Below are positions 6,134-15,952 of a DNA stretch of 54,623 nucleotides, in pieces. How positions within the stretch are numbered: the stretch's first letter is position 1; every line of letters starts with the position of its first letter. The translations under genes and the position numbers were made by a program. The notes under the pieces were generated by a model. That model ran no database searches. It was not told the origin of the DNA and saw nothing but the letters and a program-made list of their open reading frames with translations. The DNA is from Bacteroidaceae bacterium (GTDB lineage: Bacteria; Bacteroidota; Bacteroidia; Bacteroidales; Bacteroidaceae): contig JAILPK010000038.1 of the NCBI GenBank assembly GCA_024699495.1, positions 1 through 54,623 on the forward strand, read 5' to 3'.

Positions 6134-8038
6134 ATGAAAAACGTTTTTTTAAGAAATAGCGTGATGATAGCATGCATGCTTATGGTATGTGAGACAAATG
6201 CGGAACTTAGGGATACGCTTTCTATGCGGGAGGTGGTTGTGACCGGAAACCGTCAGGCTACGGATATTAGGCATCTGCCGGCTACAGTGACAGTCATTGA
6301 CCGTGAACAACTCATAAGCGAGCACCGCACGTCTGTTCTCCCTACGGTCATGGAACAGGTTCCTGGTCTTATGGTGACGAGCCGGGGAGTGATGGGGTAT
6401 GGCGTTTCCGACGGGGCGGCCGGAAGTATTAGCCTGAGAGGCCTGGGTGGGAGTACTAAGAATGCAGCTCAGATGCTCATACTCATTGATGGACATCCTC
6501 AATATCAAGGTATTTTCGGACATGGAATTGCAGACAGCTACCTGACATCAATAGCTGAGAGGGTCGAGGTTTTGCGCGGTCCCGCCTCCCTGTTTTATGG
6601 TTCTAATGCCATGGGGGGTGTAATAAACATAGTTACACGCGGCTATGACACACTTCGGGATACCGTCATGACGGGTGTCACATTGGGTGCCGGAAGTTGG
6701 GGAACGGTGCAGGCCGAGGCTTCCAACCAAGTCCGCAAGGGAAAATTCAGCTCTACTGTGGCGGCCCATTTCAATCGTTCAGACAACCATCGTCCGAATA
6801 TGGGCTTTGCTCAGTATGGCGGGTATGTACGTTTGGGCTACAACTTTAGTACTAATTGGAAAGCATACGCTGATGCCAGCATTACACATTGGAACTCCAG
6901 CGATCCGGGTGAGGTGTCTGCTCCGATGTCAGAAAGAGAACAATGGATTACGAGAGGTACGGCTAATTTGGTGTTAGAGAACCGATATGAGCGCACAGGA
7001 GGCTCTATCAGCATCTACGATAATTTCGGCTGGCATAAGATAAATGACGGATATAAAACTGCTGGCGGTGCTCCCCAAACAGAATTGTTTCGTTCCAAGG
7101 ATGACGTGGCCGGTCTGTCATGGCAACAATATGCAGTTCTCTTTCCCGGCAACCGTACGACTGTAGGCGTGGATTATCAGCATATCTTCGGACATGCTTG
7201 GTATGAGGACCGTGAAACAGGCGAAACTATTACCAATCGGAATAAAAGAGATATTCAGAGTACCAATACTCACGAAAACGAGATAGCCGCTTATATCGAC
7301 TTCCGTCAGGATATTGCCAATTGGCTGACTTTGGACGCAGGTGTGCGATATGATCATCACTCTACTGCCGGAGGTGAATGGATCCCACAGGCCGGAATTG
7401 TAGTGCGCCCAATAGCAACTGGTGAATTGAAAGTCTCCTTTGCAAAGGGTTTCCGGAATCCGACATTGAGGGAGATGTATCTCTACAAACCGGCAAATCA
7501 CGATTCTCTTCGTGCAGAGCGCGTTCTAAATTATGAGTTGTCATGGCGTCACCGCATCGCAGGCGGGCGTTTTACTTACGGAGTAAATCTTTTCCTGCTG
7601 GATGGGGACAATATGATTCAGACAGTTGCAATGCGGAATGTCAACGTAGGGAAATTCAAGAACAAAGGTATTGAATTGGAAGCAAACTATCGTGTACATA
7701 AGAATTGGAGTATAAGCACTAACCATTCCCTTTTAGATATGGAGACTCCAATTATTGCGGCTCCGAAATATAAGGGCTTCCTGAGCTGCAATTATTCAAG
7801 TAGCCGCTGGGCTGCATCTTTGAATCTTCAATATCTTGGCAGCCTCTATACTGCAGTAGGTGCTAGTGAACAAAAGCAAAATGTATGTCTGTTAGGTGCA
7901 TCAGCCAGTTACCGTCCGACTGCCTTCTTACGTATCTGGGCCCGGGGCGAGAACCTTCTTGCCCGGAAATATGAGCTTAACTTGGGTTATCCTATGCCTC
8001 GCGCAACTGTTATGGGCGGTGTGGATTTCTCATTTTGA
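6134..8038 (+). CDS. TonB-dependent outer-membrane receptor
   Basis: This 634-aa protein starts with a signal peptide (ending near VCETNA). It has a TonB-box-like EVVVTG, a plug domain (ATVTVIDREQL, SISLRGLGG, VEVLRGPASLFYGSNAMGGVINIVT) and a 22-strand barrel region ending in an aromatic residue (GGVDFSF), the outer-membrane insertion signature. Length and architecture fit BtuB/CirA/siderophore-type receptors rather than the much longer SusC proteins, and there is no CarboxypepD-like N-terminal extension. The substrate (iron chelate, cobalamin or other) cannot be decided, and no cobalamin riboswitch or Fur-type box was recognised upstream. An MFS transporter gene follows after 250 bp. Confidence 0.9.
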   Translation: MKNVFLRNSVMIACMLMVCETNAELRDTLSMREVVVTGNRQATDIRHLPATVTVIDREQLISEHRTSVLPTVMEQVPGLMVTSRGVMGYGVSDGAAGSISLRGLGGSTKNAAQMLILIDGHPQYQGIFGHGIADSYLTSIAERVEVLRGPASLFYGSNAMGGVINIVTRGYDTLRDTVMTGVTLGAGSWGTVQAEASNQVRKGKFSSTVAAHFNRSDNHRPNMGFAQYGGYVRLGYNFSTNWKAYADASITHWNSSDPGEVSAPMSEREQWITRGTANLVLENRYERTGGSISIYDNFGWHKINDGYKTAGGAPQTELFRSKDDVAGLSWQQYAVLFPGNRTTVGVDYQHIFGHAWYEDRETGETITNRNKRDIQSTNTHENEIAAYIDFRQDIANWLTLDAGVRYDHHSTAGGEWIPQAGIVVRPIATGELKVSFAKGFRNPTLREMYLYKPANHDSLRAERVLNYELSWRHRIAGGRFTYGVNLFLLDGDNMIQTVAMRNVNVGKFKNKGIELEANYRVHKNWSISTNHSLLDMETPIIAAPKYKGFLSCNYSSSRWAASLNLQYLGSLYTAVGASEQKQNVCLLGASASYRPTAFLRIWARGENLLARKYELNLGYPMPRATVMGGVDFSF

Positions 8039-8086
8039 GTAATTAGTTGGAGCGCGTTCCCCTCTGATTTAACTCTTCTTATGGAG

Positions 8087-8127
8087 TAATATATGGGTTG
8101 AGGTATGATATCTTTACCCATATATTA
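8087..8127. other. 12-bp perfect inverted repeat between receptor and MFS genes
   Basis: TAATATATGGGT (8087-8098) and ACCCATATATTA (8116-8127) form a perfect hairpin with a 17-nt loop. There is no T-run, so it may be an operator or a weak terminator. The rest of 8039-8289 shows only the MFS promoter element. Confidence 0.5.
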
Positions 8128-8248
8128 GTTCTTATGCTATAATGTCAAAATCACCCTTCTGCAGATAATAATCTACAGAGATTCCATAAAGTTGGTCTTT
8201 TTTAACGCCTTTTTCAAGACAAAGGTTAACTATTTTATGGAAATATTG

Positions 8249-8256
8249 TAATTTTG
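8249..8256 (+). promoter_or_regulatory. -7 promoter element for the MFS transporter
   Basis: TAATTTTG matches TAnnTTTG 33 bp before the ATG at 8290. No -33 TTTG is evident. Confidence 0.5.
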
Positions 8257-8289
8257 CAGCGCAATTAAGGAATAAGTAATTTATTAATT

Positions 8290-9912
8290 ATGACACAAAC
8301 AATTCAAAAGACTCTTAGAGACAGCGCCGCAATGCGTTGGACAGCCTTGCTGCTTTTAGCTCTTGCTATGTTCTGCAGCTACATTTTCATGGATATCTTA
8401 TCGCCAATCAAGGATCTGATGCTATCGGAGCGTGGTTGGGACAGCACTGCTTTCGGCACGATGCAAGGTTCGGAGGTCTTCTTAAATGTATTTGCATTTT
8501 TCCTAATCTTTGCCGGTATCATATTGGATAAGATGGGCGTACGTTTCACAGCCGTACTTTCTGCCGCAGTTATGTTGGTAGGCGCGTGCATAAAGTGGTA
8601 TGCTGTGAGCGATGCCTTTATAGGGAGCAACTTGGAACAGTGGTTCACTGAAAATTTAAACTATATTCCCATTTTTGATGAGCTTGGCGTTTCGCCGTTT
8701 TATGCTGGTATGCCGGCTTCAGCCAAGTTTGCGGCCACCGGTTTTATGGTGTTCGGTTGTGGATGTGAAATGGCAGGAATCACTGTTAGCCGCGGAATAG
8801 TGAAGTGGTTTAAGGGGCGTGAGATGGCTCTGGCTATGGGCTCTGAGATGGCATTAGCTCGCTTGGGGGTTGCCACATGTATGATTTTTTCTCCTTTCTT
8901 TGCTCGTCTTGGCGGTCAGGTGAGTGTGTCCCGCTCTGTGGCTTTTGGTGTGGTATTGATGTGTATCGCGCTGATAATGACAATAGTATATTTCTTTATG
9001 GACAAGAAGTTGGATGAGCAGACGGGTGAAGCTGAAGAGGCTGATGATCCTTTCAGGATCTCAGATTTGGGCAAGATACTCACAGATGGTGGTTTCTGGC
9101 TTGTCGCTTTGCTCTGTGTCCTTTACTATTCAGCAATATTCCCCTTCCAAAAGTATGCCGTGAATATGCTCCAGTGCAACTTGACACTTACAGTTCCCGA
9201 AGAAGGTTCGTTCTGGGCCAGCGAAACCGTTACCTATATCCAGTATATTGTCATGCTCATCGTGGCTGCAGCTGGTTTTGCAAGTAATTTCCAGAAGAAT
9301 CTGTCCAAACGCTACACCCTCTTAGCCCTTAGTATTATTTCTCTTGTGGCATATTGCTATATGGGTTATATGCGTCAGTCAGCTGAGACTGTTTTTGCCG
9401 TGTTCCCACTCTTGGCTGTTTTAATTACCCCTATTCTTGGCAGCTATGTTGACCATAAGGGTAAGGCTGCAACAATGCTCGTTCTGGGCTCACTCTTGCT
9501 TATAGCCTGTCATCTGACTTTCGCTTTTGTTCTGCCGATGTTCAAAGGTAATGCGGTAGGAGGAATTATAATTGCATATCTAACAATCCTTGTCTTGGGC
9601 GCATCCTTCTCTCTTGTGCCCGCTTCTTTGTGGCCTAGCGTGCCTAAGTTGGTAGATTCCAAGGTTATAGGCTCAGCCTATGCTCTCATATTCTGGATTC
9701 AGAATATTGGTCTGTGGCTATTCCCCCTGCTGATAGGCAAGGTGTTAGATAAGTCAAATCCCGGGGTTACAGATGCAACCCAATTAGATTATACCCACCC
9801 CCTTGTGATGCTTGCATGCCTTGGAGTCGCAGCCCTTTTGCTTGGCCTGTTGCTTAAGGTCGTAGATCGCAAACGTGGTCTCGGTCTTGAAGAACCTAAC
9901 ATCAAAGACTAA
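8290..9912 (+). CDS. Major facilitator superfamily transporter
   Basis: This 540-aa, highly hydrophobic protein shows about twelve membrane segments in two halves, with an MFS-type loop (GIILDKMGVRFT) after the second segment and a short charged central loop (KKLDEQTGEAEEADDPFR). The second half has a matching 'GSYVDHKGKAATML' loop. The family moves small solutes across the inner membrane by proton or solute coupling; the substrate is not predictable. It follows a TonB receptor in the same orientation, so the two may import the same compound, but each seems to have its own promoter element. A clear terminator follows. Confidence 0.85.
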   Translation: MTQTIQKTLRDSAAMRWTALLLLALAMFCSYIFMDILSPIKDLMLSERGWDSTAFGTMQGSEVFLNVFAFFLIFAGIILDKMGVRFTAVLSAAVMLVGACIKWYAVSDAFIGSNLEQWFTENLNYIPIFDELGVSPFYAGMPASAKFAATGFMVFGCGCEMAGITVSRGIVKWFKGREMALAMGSEMALARLGVATCMIFSPFFARLGGQVSVSRSVAFGVVLMCIALIMTIVYFFMDKKLDEQTGEAEEADDPFRISDLGKILTDGGFWLVALLCVLYYSAIFPFQKYAVNMLQCNLTLTVPEEGSFWASETVTYIQYIVMLIVAAAGFASNFQKNLSKRYTLLALSIISLVAYCYMGYMRQSAETVFAVFPLLAVLITPILGSYVDHKGKAATMLVLGSLLLIACHLTFAFVLPMFKGNAVGGIIIAYLTILVLGASFSLVPASLWPSVPKLVDSKVIGSAYALIFWIQNIGLWLFPLLIGKVLDKSNPGVTDATQLDYTHPLVMLACLGVAALLLGLLLKVVDRKRGLGLEEPNIKD

Positions 9913-9970
9913 AAACAGGTTCAAGCTTGAAAATTGTTCGCATATAATATTCAATAATACAAATTCTTAC

Positions 9971-10003
9971 AAATCAGCTCCACAGGGGCTGGTTTGTTTT
10001 TTT
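9971..10003 (+). terminator. Terminator of the MFS gene
   Basis: AAATCAGCTCC (9971-9981) pairs with GGGGCTGGTTT (9985-9995) as an 11-bp stem with two G-U pairs. A run of seven T residues follows at 9997-10003. Confidence 0.85.
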
Positions 10004-10055
10004 ATCTTTTTCTGTTAATTTTTGCCTTTTGCGCGTGTGTATAAAAAATTATGTT

Positions 10056-10063
10056 TAACTTTG
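10056..10063 (+). promoter_or_regulatory. -7 promoter element for the CotH gene
   Basis: TAACTTTG matches the Bacteroidetes -7 element and lies 18 bp before the ATG at 10082, leaving a short leader. This supports the start at 10082 or 10088 rather than any upstream start. Confidence 0.55.
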
Positions 10064-10081
10064 CGCCGCAGTACAAGTATT

Positions 10082-13000
10082 ATGGACATGAAAAAAACAT
10101 CTCTCTTATTGGTCACATTATTTGCATTTTCTTCATTTGCCACATCTCAAACGTGGTATGATGTGACAGATATGTATGTTGTAAATCCGAATATCGACGG
10201 GAGTGCTACTGGATGGCGGGTTGATTATAACAAGTCGACAGCCCAGAACTATGGCTATCAGAGTGCCAGTTATTATAATTTCGATTACACCACATATGAG
10301 AATATTGCTATATCCCAGTTTTTAGAAGCATGGGTTCAAAAGGGAAACAGCCGACTGGGTGACGGTTCTATGTATCAGACCCTGATGAGTGTCCCTTCTG
10401 GAAAGTATCGTCTCGAAGCTGATGCCATTGCAACCGACCAAAACGGCATATATAGCCCTGTAGAAGGTGTATATCTTTTCATTTCTGATGGCTACAACGA
10501 AGGGAGAACAGCGGTTTCCACTAACAATGAAAGGCCGGAGCATTTTTCTGTCGAGTTTACTACAAGTGAGAAAAATATCCTCATAGGTTTGCGTACTGTG
10601 GATGCACAGGCGAACTGGGTGGCCTTTGACAACACCAAGTTATATTGGTACGGAACAGAAGTCAAGGCGACAAATATCACGGTCAGTCCGACAAAAAAAA
10701 CTATTGGGTATGGTGAAACTGCTCAGCTGTCATACTCGTTGCGCCCGACTACAACCACCTTCCAAGCTGTAGAGTGGTACAGCAACAATACAGATATCGT
10801 GACGGTGGATAAAAATGGCGTTGTTACTGGTGTTGGCGTTGGAACAGCTACAGTAATCTGTAAGACCACGGGGGGCTCGAATAATCTGACTGCTTCTTGT
10901 ACAGTGACTGTTGAGCGTAATTTTGCAACGGCTGACCAGATAGTGGTGAATGAGGTTCAACAATCAAATGTAGATATGTTTATTGACCCGTCGTTCAACT
11001 TCGGTGATTGGGTGGAAATCTTCAATCCCTCTGACCGTAGCGTTTCCATTGGCGGATATTACGTCAGCGATGATCCTGACAACTTGATGAAAGCACGTAT
11101 TAATCTTTTGGCTGGTGCCCTTCCTGCTCATGGCTACTGCACTTTGTGGATGGATCACTACTCCCGTTGGGCTCCGCTAATGCTTGACATGAAATTGGAC
11201 TGTGACGGAGGAACCATATACATTTCTGACCCAGAAGGCGTTCTTCTGACGGAGTGCAAGTATCCAGCTGCAATAAGTCGCACTTCTTATGCCCGGAAGA
11301 CAGATGGTGGTGACGAGTGGGGATATACAGACACCCCTACACCTGGAACTGCAAATAATACATCTTCTTTCGCCACAGCTCGTCTGACAGCTCCGATTAT
11401 TGACCAAAATGGGGGAATGCTCTCCGACGGGACGGAGGTTACAGCCCATGTCACAATACCTACGGGAGCAACATTACGATATACCACAGATGGTTCGACG
11501 CCGACCTTGGATAACGGCATGACAAGCACAGATGGAGTGTTTAACATATCTGAGACCACTGTGTTGCGTTTACGTCTGTATAAAGAAGGAATGCTTTCCA
11601 GTCCCGTCACCACACGTTCGTTCATTTATCGGGACAGAAACTATACCCTACCAATCGTTTCCATAGTAACTGCTGATGAGAATATATTTGGTGATGAATA
11701 TGGTATTTTTGTACGTGGTAATGGCAACGGACGCCCAGGTAATGGACAAAGTGGCGCATGCAACTGGAATTCTGATTGGGAACGCCCTGTAAACTTCGAA
11801 TATTACACAGCTGACGGCCATGCAGCATTTAATATGGAGCTGGGTATGGAGTCTGCCGGTGGATGGAGCCGTGCATGGGAGCCGCATTCCAGCAATCTCA
11901 AGGCCAATAAGCGGTATGAGGGACAAAACAAGATGGATTATCCGTTCTTTTCAGACAGACCTTATACCCGCCAAAAGGCCCTAAAGTTACGTAATGGCGG
12001 AAATGACTACAATGGCGGACGCATAAAAGATGCAGCTATACAGCAGGTGGTGCGTACAAGCGGCCTTTATGTGGAGACACAGGGCTGGAATCCGGTCCAT
12101 GAGTTCATTAATGGCCGCTATATTGGTGTACTCAACCTCCGCGAGCCGAATAACAAGGCATATGCTTATTCCGTATATGGTATCGATACAGACAGTGTTG
12201 ACCAGTGGAAGATGAGTCCTGATAGCGGTTATGTGCAGCAAGCTGGGACCAGGGAGGCTTGGGATGAGTTGATGACACTCTCTTATAGTGCCGATGACGC
12301 GGGCAGCTATGAAAAGATAAAGCAGCTGCTGGATATAGAGGAATATATTAATTATCTTGCTGTAGAGTTTTATATAGGAGGTAGTGACTGGCCTCAGAAT
12401 AACATCAAAGCATTTAGGGACATAAATGGCGGCCGCTTCCGCTTTGTCCTTTTCGATACCGATGGTGCTCTGGGAACAGGCAACCCCTTTACTCGATTTG
12501 CCGGTAAGCAATATTACACATTCGACCAGCTTTATGGAGTGTCAGACCTGTATCCCTCAGGGCATATCTCCGCGGAGATAGAGTTTGTAACACTCTTCCT
12601 CAATCTTTTGAATAATGAGGAGTTCAGGAAGCAATTTATAGATCAATATTGTATTGCTGTGGGAAGTGTCTTTGAGCCTACAAGGACAGCCCAAGTAACT
12701 AATGCTATGAAGAGTTATGTGAGTTCTGCATTGAGTCTGGAAGGTCGCTCCCCATATACAGCTGACAATGTAAGGGACGCGTTCTCAAGTTCACGGCAGA
12801 GCAGTTTCATTAACTATATGAACTCCTATCTGAGGGACAACTATTCATTCAACGCTTCCAGCCAGACTGTAAATATATCGTCGGATACTGATGGCGCTAA
12901 ACTATACATTAATAATTTGCCCGTTCCTACAGGCAAGTTTGGAGGTGAACTATTTGCGCCTGTCGTAATCAAGGCCGTTGCTCCAGCCGGAATGAAGTTT

Positions 13001-14341
13001 GTCGGTTGGTCAGGTCAAGGTATTGCCGCAGAAAAGACTATTTTCAATAATGGCAGCGAATGGAAATATTATGATCAGGGCTCTTTGGATAATTATAATT
13101 GGAAGGAGTATTCATATAATGACGCGGGATGGGAGAGCGGCAATGCTCCGCTTGGTTATTTCACGTCAGATGCCAGCAATAACCGTGGATACCAGACATT
13201 CTTGGATTATGGCGGCAACAGTAGCAGCAAATATCCTACTTATTATTTCCGTAAAGAAATAACCCTCTCTGATGTTAAAGATGGGAGCTCATACTCATTG
13301 GATTGGGTGGCAGATGATGGCTTTGTCGTCTATGTAAATGGGACCGAGGCCGGACGTTTTTTGATGAGCAATACTCCTAACCCCAAATTCAGCTCATTTG
13401 CAGACACCTATGCCAATGCCAATCCGGAGAGCGGAACGATGTCTCTTGATGCCAGTTTATTCCACGAGGGTACAAATGTTATTGCAGTGGAAGTACATAA
13501 TAATCAAGCAAATAGCTCAGATATATATTGGGATGCGGCATTAGTCTTAAACTCTGAGTCTGAAGGCGATGTGGTATCCGAAGAAGAAGAACTGGTTTTG
13601 CCAGAGAGTGCAAATGTTACGCTTGTGGCAAGGTATGAGCCGCTTGATGATACAGATTTGGCTAAAACTGATACTCATCCTATCAAGGTAAACGAGGTGA
13701 GCGCAGCAAACGATATTTATATAAATGATTATCAGAAGAAGGCTGATTGGTTTGAACTTTATAATACTACTGATGAGGATATTGACATAGCAGGGATGTA
13801 TCTCAGCGACAAAATTTCCAATCCGAAGAAGATGAAGGTAGGGGCCGCTACGGATGGCGGGTATTCTACTGTAGTTCCTGCACATGGTTATCTCATAGTC
13901 TGGGCTGACAAAAAAGAAAGCATAAATCAGCTTCATGCTTCGTTCAAACTGGCAGCCGATAGCGGAAGTGTCGTCATAACAGCAGCAGACGACTCCTGGG
14001 CTGACACACTTACCTATTGTCTGCACAGCGCACAACAGACTGTGGGCCTATATCCTGATGGAGGCTCCGTGGCATACGTGTTTGAACAGCCAACAATCGG
14101 ATTGCCTAATCAGTACAGCATGTATGCTACGTTCTGGGATGAACCGAAATTCTATGATATGCATGATGGCTTGTCAGATATTCGTTGTAGCGATGGCGTA
14201 GGGACGTCATCAATCCTGAACACTGTAGCCGCGACAATTCCTGTTTATGATACAGCTGGCCGGAAGGTAGGTACATGTGGCAGATTTAACTCTCTTCCAC
14301 GAGGGGTATATATAATCCAAGGTCGTAAGGTTCTGAAATGA
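10082..14341 (+). CDS. Large secreted CotH-kinase surface protein with lamin-tail and Ig-like domains
   Basis: This roughly 1419-aa protein has a signal peptide (MKKTSLLLVTLFAFSSFATSQ). In order it shows a carbohydrate-binding-like segment, a bacterial Ig-like domain (VSPTKKTIGYGETAQLSYSL), a lamin-tail domain (NEVQQSN...WVEIFNPSD), a chitobiase C-terminal-type repeat (RYTTDGSTPTLDNG), and a CotH protein-kinase-like domain (FINGRYIGVLNLREPNN and FRFVLFDTDGALG, likely ATP/metal site). A beta-sandwich with a laminin-like region, a second lamin-tail domain (WFELYNTTDEDIDIAG) and a C-terminal sorting-type tail (TAGRKVG...RGVYIIQGRKVLK) follow. CotH kinases phosphorylate proteins outside the cytoplasm in Bacillus; the target here is unknown. 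Its stop overlaps the esterase start as ATGA. The ATG at 10088 is an equally good start. Confidence 0.85.
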   Translation: MDMKKTSLLLVTLFAFSSFATSQTWYDVTDMYVVNPNIDGSATGWRVDYNKSTAQNYGYQSASYYNFDYTTYENIAISQFLEAWVQKGNSRLGDGSMYQTLMSVPSGKYRLEADAIATDQNGIYSPVEGVYLFISDGYNEGRTAVSTNNERPEHFSVEFTTSEKNILIGLRTVDAQANWVAFDNTKLYWYGTEVKATNITVSPTKKTIGYGETAQLSYSLRPTTTTFQAVEWYSNNTDIVTVDKNGVVTGVGVGTATVICKTTGGSNNLTASCTVTVERNFATADQIVVNEVQQSNVDMFIDPSFNFGDWVEIFNPSDRSVSIGGYYVSDDPDNLMKARINLLAGALPAHGYCTLWMDHYSRWAPLMLDMKLDCDGGTIYISDPEGVLLTECKYPAAISRTSYARKTDGGDEWGYTDTPTPGTANNTSSFATARLTAPIIDQNGGMLSDGTEVTAHVTIPTGATLRYTTDGSTPTLDNGMTSTDGVFNISETTVLRLRLYKEGMLSSPVTTRSFIYRDRNYTLPIVSIVTADENIFGDEYGIFVRGNGNGRPGNGQSGACNWNSDWERPVNFEYYTADGHAAFNMELGMESAGGWSRAWEPHSSNLKANKRYEGQNKMDYPFFSDRPYTRQKALKLRNGGNDYNGGRIKDAAIQQVVRTSGLYVETQGWNPVHEFINGRYIGVLNLREPNNKAYAYSVYGIDTDSVDQWKMSPDSGYVQQAGTREAWDELMTLSYSADDAGSYEKIKQLLDIEEYINYLAVEFYIGGSDWPQNNIKAFRDINGGRFRFVLFDTDGALGTGNPFTRFAGKQYYTFDQLYGVSDLYPSGHISAEIEFVTLFLNLLNNEEFRKQFIDQYCIAVGSVFEPTRTAQVTNAMKSYVSSALSLEGRSPYTADNVRDAFSSSRQSSFINYMNSYLRDNYSFNASSQTVNISSDTDGAKLYINNLPVPTGKFGGELFAPVVIKAVAPAGMKFVGWSGQGIAAEKTIFNNGSEWKYYDQGSLDNYNWKEYSYNDAGWESGNAPLGYFTSDASNNRGYQTFLDYGGNSSSKYPTYYFRKEITLSDVKDGSSYSLDWVADDGFVVYVNGTEAGRFLMSNTPNPKFSSFADTYANANPESGTMSLDASLFHEGTNVIAVEVHNNQANSSDIYWDAALVLNSESEGDVVSEEEELVLPESANVTLVARYEPLDDTDLAKTDTHPIKVNEVSAANDIYINDYQKKADWFELYNTTDEDIDIAGMYLSDKISNPKKMKVGAATDGGYSTVVPAHGYLIVWADKKESINQLHASFKLAADSGSVVITAADDSWADTLTYCLHSAQQTVGLYPDGGSVAYVFEQPTIGLPNQYSMYATFWDEPKFYDMHDGLSDIRCSDGVGTSSILNTVAATIPVYDTAGRKVGTCGRFNSLPRGVYIIQGRKVLK

Positions 14342-14934
14342 AGAAAATAGTATATATTCATGGCTTTGCCAGTAGCGGTGCTTCGGGTACTGCAACAAAT
14401 ATGCGTAATGTGCTTTATTCCGAGGGCGTGTCTGTTCATGCTCCTGATATACCTGTAAGACCGGCAGAGGCGATAACTTTCCTTCAGCAGTATATCGATG
14501 AGGAAAAACCAGATTTGATCATAGGCACTTCAATGGGGGGCTTTTATACGGAGTTGATGTATGGATATAAGCGCATTCTCGTGAATCCCTCATTCCAAAT
14601 GGCACGCCTGCTTACTTTTCGTGGAATGGGAAACTATGAATTCCATAATAAACGGGCTGACGGCGCAAAGATCTTCAAGGTGGACAAGGACGTTATTGCA
14701 CAATTTCGTGAGTTGGAAAAACAGAGTTTCAAGGGCGTAACACCCGCAGAACGTGAACTGGTATATGGCCTCTTTGGAATACATGACAATACTGTAAATT
14801 GCCAAGATCTATATAAGAATCATTATGGTGAGAGCCATTTTGCCACTTTTGATGGTGAGCACAGGCTTAATGATGTGATTCTTAAGGGCACTGTTTTGCC
14901 TTTGGCGCGAACTCTTCTCGGTTTGAAAAGGTAA
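14338..14934 (+). CDS. YqiA/YcfP-like alpha/beta-hydrolase (esterase)
   Basis: This 198-aa cytoplasmic protein matches the UPF0227/YqiA esterase family: early VYIHGFASSG (oxyanion loop), nucleophile elbow GTSMGG with Ser near residue 66, and a late His in GEHRLNDV. E. coli YqiA hydrolyses short acyl esters and acyl-CoA in vitro; the physiological substrate is unknown. It overlaps the CotH gene by 4 bp and the next gene by 1 bp (TAATG), so the three are translationally coupled. Confidence 0.85.
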   Translation: MKKIVYIHGFASSGASGTATNMRNVLYSEGVSVHAPDIPVRPAEAITFLQQYIDEEKPDLIIGTSMGGFYTELMYGYKRILVNPSFQMARLLTFRGMGNYEFHNKRADGAKIFKVDKDVIAQFRELEKQSFKGVTPAERELVYGLFGIHDNTVNCQDLYKNHYGESHFATFDGEHRLNDVILKGTVLPLARTLLGLKR

Positions 14935-15812
14935 TGCGGACAATATCAAGGAAAACACTTAATTTGCTCATCCTCCTTATGGAGGTTATTCTGCTTACTG
15001 TAGTAAGTGGTGTTGCGGTGCGTTGGCTTTTACCTCCGGTCTCTGCTATTTCCATGACGAGATTTCTTGTGATAATAGCCCTAACATATTCAGTAGTGCA
15101 ACTGCAAATAGGCACGAAAATGTTAACTGGAGAACAGCTGCATGTGGTTTTTCATCATTCTCTTCTTACAGTTTTTTGGTTTATTGTAATTTCTCAACTT
15201 ATGCTATGGATAACACGTATGAACATCGGGACCGCTCTGTTTTATGCTGTTATTTATGTTGTGCTTTTTGTGGTAATACCTTTAGCACGTTTCTTTTTTG
15301 TGAGAATGACCAGTTCATGGAATGAGAGTATTGCATCCTCTTCGGATGTTCATCATTCGCTACAGGCTACTCCTCCTTTGAGAAGTTTGGACGATTCAAA
15401 ACCGACTTATATAAGAAGTTCGGATATACCAGAGGAGCAATCCTCTTCCCCTTCCCTTCTTGTTGTGATATATAAGCGGTGTGCGGATATATTAGCAGCT
15501 GCAGTATTCCTGCTAACATTCTTCCCCATTATCTATTTTTTAGTTGCAATATACACAAAATTCAAGAATAAAGGGCCCGTGATTATACAAAAACGCAACC
15601 GTCGTTTATGCTTCCGGTCTGTTAACTCACCTATGTTGAAAAGAATGCCTGAGGCAATCAATGTTCTTTTTGGGCAAGTAACATTAGTCGGACCAGGTGA
15701 AAATGTTTGCATACAGATAAATGACAAGGACTGGTATTGGAGGGAGTGGAACACAACATTTGACTTATATCTCCTTCTTCATACATTGTTTAAACGGCCT
15801 TCTCATATATAA
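14934..15812 (+). CDS. Degenerate membrane sugar-transferase-like protein
   Basis: This 292-aa protein has four N-terminal membrane segments (about residues 10-120), a Ser-rich linker, then YKRCADILAAAVFLLTFFPIIYFLVAIY followed by GPVIIQKRNR. This matches the membrane segment and start of the catalytic domain of polyprenyl-phosphate sugar-1-phosphate transferases (WcaJ/WbaP type). A later piece, LKRMPEAINVLFGQVTLVGPG, matches the family's LPQLINVLKGDMSLVGPRP. The middle of the catalytic domain is shortened, and the conserved acidic pair before LPQ and the RP after VGP are missing. It is therefore either a pseudo-enzyme or a diverged family member. The start overlaps the esterase stop. A YjbH-like gene follows at 15953, which supports a polysaccharide-related role. 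Confidence 0.65.
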   Translation: MRTISRKTLNLLILLMEVILLTVVSGVAVRWLLPPVSAISMTRFLVIIALTYSVVQLQIGTKMLTGEQLHVVFHHSLLTVFWFIVISQLMLWITRMNIGTALFYAVIYVVLFVVIPLARFFFVRMTSSWNESIASSSDVHHSLQATPPLRSLDDSKPTYIRSSDIPEEQSSSPSLLVVIYKRCADILAAAVFLLTFFPIIYFLVAIYTKFKNKGPVIIQKRNRRLCFRSVNSPMLKRMPEAINVLFGQVTLVGPGENVCIQINDKDWYWREWNTTFDLYLLLHTLFKRPSHI

Positions 15813-15841
15813 AAAAGAGTTAAAAAATATGAAAGTTGTAG

Positions 15842-15869
15842 TTTGGTATATTTAAAAGCATTATCTTTG
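15842..15869 (+). promoter_or_regulatory. Possible promoter for the YjbH-like gene
   Basis: TTTG (15842-15845) and TATCTTTG (15862-15869) have a 16-bp spacer, shorter than the usual 19-21 bp. The -7 element lies 84 bp before the ATG. Confidence 0.5.
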
Positions 15870-15952
15870 CCCTAAATTTTAAAGCACTAGGGCTTAAGCA
15901 GCGGCAAAAGTCCATATAATATCATCGGTTCAAACTTGTAATCTATAGGGAT

